Positions 63,861 to 64,000 of a stretch of 64,000 nt of DNA are shown here, piece by piece. This DNA comes from Nitricoxidireducens sp046726235 (lineage in GTDB: Bacteria; Pseudomonadota; Gammaproteobacteria; Burkholderiales; Rhodocyclaceae). The position numbers were made by a program, and so were the translations under genes. The stretch lies in contig JBKPAD010000006.1 in the NCBI GenBank assembly GCA_046726235.1, positions 241,321-305,320 of the forward strand, read 5' to 3'. The notes beneath the pieces are model-generated. The model searched no databases, had not been told where the DNA came from, and saw only the letters and a program-made list of their open reading frames with translations. The stretch's first letter is position 1, and every line of letters begins with the position of its first letter.

Positions 63861-64000
<140 letters not shown>

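Overview
The window is a GC-rich (about two-thirds G+C by eye), densely coded bacterial chromosome segment. The gene set points to a betaproteobacterium, most plausibly Rhodocyclales (Azonexus/Dechloromonas/Azospira/Thauera type). The reasons are the tuf-S10-spc-alpha ribosomal block with infA inside it, a zinc-type ribosomal protein S4, ubiquinone genes, an ActP/DUF485 acetate symporter beside a DUF4212/VC_2705-type symporter, and a cysI-DUF934-cysH-cysD-cysN sulfate operon. The genus is inference; no rRNA gene lies in the window.

Layout. 1-8001: two sodium:solute symporter systems (actP-DUF485; DUF4212-large subunit), with YggT and TPR proteins between them, followed by a TctD/TctE-like two-component system, nearly all on the minus strand. 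8073-8952: a single-pass membrane protein of unknown function preceded by a good sigma70 promoter and an RNA that matches the GEMM-I (cyclic-di-GMP-I) riboswitch. 9057-11169: groES-groEL with a perfect CIRCE operator overlapping a heat-shock/housekeeping promoter. 11215-16021: PBP4-type carboxypeptidase, a PiT phosphate transporter with its DUF47 partner, a periplasmic FKBP isomerase and a methyltransferase. 16029-24647: ubiD-bioD facing bioA-bioF-bioH-like-bioC, then ubiA with an MFS permease and a DUF4870-like protein. 24648-29302: a large imperfect inverted repeat, a small zinc-ribbon protein, recG, ridA, fliW, and SPOR and DUF2802 proteins. 29404-35483: YdcF, a thioesterase, and an Atm1-type ABC exporter flanked by an EAL protein and a CBS4-PAS-GGDEF protein. 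35554-44497: a complete sulfate assimilation block (cysB regulator, TauE exporter, cysI, DUF934, cysH, cysD, cysN), dsbB, a small basic exported protein and cysK. 44616-49554: small exported and membrane proteins, a FAD oxidoreductase, a YbiT-type ABC-F protein and a YafJ-type amidotransferase. 49574-64000: alpha, spc and S10 ribosomal operons, all on the minus strand, ending inside tuf.

How the parts work together. The cys operon and cysK give a full route from sulfate to cysteine. CysH carries the CC...CxxC cluster motif of 4Fe-4S adenylyl-sulfate reductases and no APS kinase is present, so the route probably runs APS to sulfite to sulfide. Five biotin genes cover pimelate-thioester methylation and demethylation and the first three ring-assembly steps, but bioB is not here. 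Cyclic-di-GMP appears three times: a putative riboswitch, an EAL protein and a GGDEF protein.

Most unusual signals: (1) the GEMM-I-like riboswitch in front of an uncharacterised membrane protein; (2) a 114-nt in-frame insertion near the 3' end of cysH, built from an inverted copy of cysH sequence plus smaller palindromes, which duplicates the catalytic KECGLH tail; (3) a 30-bp perfect palindrome sitting on the -10 region of a strong promoter between rpsQ and rplN; (4) a perfect 12-bp hairpin wrapped around the groEL stop codon; (5) a 102-nt imperfect inverted repeat at 24691-24792.
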